DNA of 39,742 bases from NCBI GenBank assembly GCA_964358895.1, contig CAYHPR010000009.1, positions 1 through 39,742 on the forward strand. The letters run 5' to 3'. Below the pieces are notes generated by a model. The model was not told where the DNA came from. It saw only the letters and a program-made list of their open reading frames with translations, and made no database searches. A program made the position numbers and the translations under genes. The DNA is from CAYHPR01 sp964358895 (GTDB taxonomy: Archaea > Micrarchaeota > Micrarchaeia > CABMEP01). Each line of letters opens with the position of its first letter. Within the stretch, counting starts at the first letter, position 1. Shown in pieces: positions 38,771 through 39,742 of the stretch.

Positions 38771-39214
38771 TTATCCTTTCTTGAACCTTCCCTTTGGTTT
38801 AGGCATCTTTAGTTCTGGATAAATCTCAGTAAGCGTTTCGCCATTTATTTGTGTTGGATAACCTAATGCAAGAAGGAGAGAACGCATGAAATATACTTCC
38901 GCAAATGGCAGTGTTTTTTCTTCCTTACAAAATGGCTTAAGCTTTTCTTTGACATCACCTGGCTTAAGGCTGCTCAAAATTGTTGCCAGGTTCTGATAAC
39001 CTGTTCGTTTTCCTTTTGTAAGTTCTGCCACGTATGCATCAATTCCTTGCATATTGATGCCGCTGAAATCAAAAGCTTTTCTTGTGGTAGTATCAGAAAT
39101 TGAAGAGAGTATAGCTATCATTTCCTGCGGTTCTGTTGACGGACCTACTGTCTTTTTCTTAACAGCTTGCCATCCTTTATAGTTAGCAAAAAAGTGAATC
39201 TCTTCCTCAGCCAT
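38771..39214 (-). CDS. Uncharacterised archaeal protein (possibly DUF2666-like)
   Basis: A 147-residue soluble protein. The start EEEIHFFANYKGWQAVKK and the helical remainder (ATILSSLKPGDVKEKLKPF, then EVYFMRSLLLALGYPTQI) recall the archaeal DUF2666 family, but this is from memory and tentative. The C-terminus is basic (KMPKPKGRFKKG). No catalytic motif is visible. A winged-helix gene lies 36 bases upstream in the same direction, so the two may form an operon. Confidence 0.6.
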   Translation of the reverse strand: MAEEEIHFFANYKGWQAVKKKTVGPSTEPQEMIAILSSISDTTTRKAFDFSGINMQGIDAYVAELTKGKRTGYQNLATILSSLKPGDVKEKLKPFCKEEKTLPFAEVYFMRSLLLALGYPTQINGETLTEIYPELKMPKPKGRFKKG

Positions 39215-39250
39215 AAAATCAACTAATAATTCTCAATTGAAGCAACTAAT

Positions 39251-39469
39251 CTACTGCTTAACATAATAATATCCTGATGCTTTTTCTCTAACAACGCGCT
39301 TTGCGAGTCCTTTGTTAACAAGAGAGATAAGTGCATTTGCAATCTGACCTTTTGCCATCGGCACCTTAGCCATAACATTGTCAGCCGTTTTCATCTTATT
39401 TTCATCCGATGCACCTAATTCTTGAAGTGCGCGTAAAACTTTTTCTTCAATTGGACTTAAATCTGCCAT
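39251..39469 (-). CDS. Small winged-helix protein
   Basis: A 72-residue single winged-helix domain: LSPIEEKVLRALQELG (helix 1), KTADNVMAKVP (helix 2), AKGQIANALISLVNKGLAKR (recognition helix) and a wing ending in ASGYYYVKQ. It is probably a DNA-binding regulator, although such minimal domains also serve as protein-interaction modules. GGTGA is four bases before the ATG. A TATA-like TTTTTATAG lies upstream around 39500. The gene at 38771 follows and may be co-transcribed. Confidence 0.8.
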   Translation of the reverse strand: MADLSPIEEKVLRALQELGASDENKMKTADNVMAKVPMAKGQIANALISLVNKGLAKRVVREKASGYYYVKQ

Positions 39470-39596
39470 AATTTCACCTTTCGTTTTTTTGTTTATTCAC
39501 TATAAAAAGCAGTTCTGCTTTAATAGATGATAATAGGTACTATTGATTTAAATTTATAAAGATTTGCTAGGGATTCAAAGAATACCTGATAGTCTA

Positions 39597-39606
39597 CTTT
39601 TAAATA
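39597..39606 (+). promoter_or_regulatory. Promoter of the gene running off the right edge
   Basis: TTTTAAATAG is about 33 bases upstream of the ATG at 39635. Confidence 0.4.
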
Positions 39607-39634
39607 GATAAACCGAGTAAGATAATAGAGCAGT

Positions 39635-39742
39635 ATGACATTAATCCGACCTATACAACCTGATACTAGACACGTAAAAAGTTGGAAGCAGATGCCTAAG
39701 AGACAAGGTAAAAATAGATCAAACGATAGTTCATTCATGAGT
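39635..39742 (+). CDS. Start of a gene cut by the window edge
   Basis: An open frame from ATG 39635 to the last base (36 codons, beginning MTLIRPIQPDTRHVKSWKQM and rich in basic residues). A TATA-like box upstream supports a start, but there is no clear ribosome-binding site, and too little is visible to name a product. The opposite-strand frame across this region lacks promoter and start signals and was not taken. Confidence 0.4.
   Translation, partial: MTLIRPIQPDTRHVKSWKQMPKRQGKNRSNDSSFMS

Noticed and set aside
39520..39738. A 72-residue minus-strand gene at the right edge.
   Set aside because: No ribosome-binding site or promoter, hydrophobic shadow-type composition, and it overlaps the better-supported start of a plus-strand gene at 39635.

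Overview
The window is archaeal. It has A/B-type RNA polymerase genes with both large subunits split (B''/B' and A'/A''), the order rpoH-rpoB''-rpoB'-rpoA'-rpoA''-L30e-NusA-S12-S7-EF-2, an archaeal Lon C-terminus, CDP-archaeol synthase, KaiC-like and roadblock proteins, TATA-box promoters, leaderless starts and GGTGAT ribosome-binding sites. Genes are tightly packed and A+T-rich, there are several class III prepilin-like proteins, and a tRNA-Gln carries an insertion at a non-canonical place. This would suit a small-genome (DPANN-like, perhaps Micrarchaeota/Diapherotrites-type) archaeon, but that placement is inference and no marker here fixes the phylum.

Layout. 1-3.9 kb: 3' part of lon, a small membrane coiled-coil protein, an unrecognised coiled-coil-rich protein, and a KaiC-like ATPase beside a roadblock protein. 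3.9-7.2 kb: an accessory-looking island with a winged-helix/RelE-like toxin-antitoxin pair, an AbrB/PIN pair flanked by related ~65-bp direct repeats, and three unrecognised genes behind duplicated promoter/operator modules. It ends at a strong hairpin. 7.3-19 kb: the RNA polymerase/ribosomal operon and EF-2. 19-22.2 kb: histidine kinase, receiver protein, nitroreductase-like protein, a 31-residue basic peptide and a GT2 glycosyltransferase. 22.2-26.7 kb (minus strand): SppA followed by five pilin-like proteins in one overlapping operon. 26.7-27.5 kb: CarS and tRNA-Gln. 27.5-33.2 kb (minus): a small Cys-containing protein, a gene-free stretch, an archaellin-like pilin, two TadC-type membrane proteins (the second cut by an in-frame stop), a TadA-type ATPase and a pyroglutamyl-peptidase-like protein. 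33.2-39.7 kb: a second, divergent secretion-type ATPase, a DRG-family GTPase with two small downstream genes, an alpha/beta hydrolase, two small minus-strand genes and the start of a plus-strand gene.

How they work together. The polymerase/ribosomal block is housekeeping. The ATPase, TadC proteins and prepilin-like proteins look like the parts of a type IV pilus or secretion filament, with SppA as a membrane protease made with the pilin-like proteins. The kinase and receiver form a likely two-component pair.

The most unusual feature is a family of short palindromic repeats, core GAAACC-N2/3-GGTTTC with CTAGGA-type flanks. Copies lie immediately before the start codons of the kaiC-like, rpoB'', rpoB' and EF-2 genes, across the EF-2 stop codon, and in frame inside three prepilin leader peptides just before the G|Q cleavage site. 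A second hairpin family abuts the stop codons of rps12 and carS, and a related copy sits in the T-loop of tRNA-Gln.
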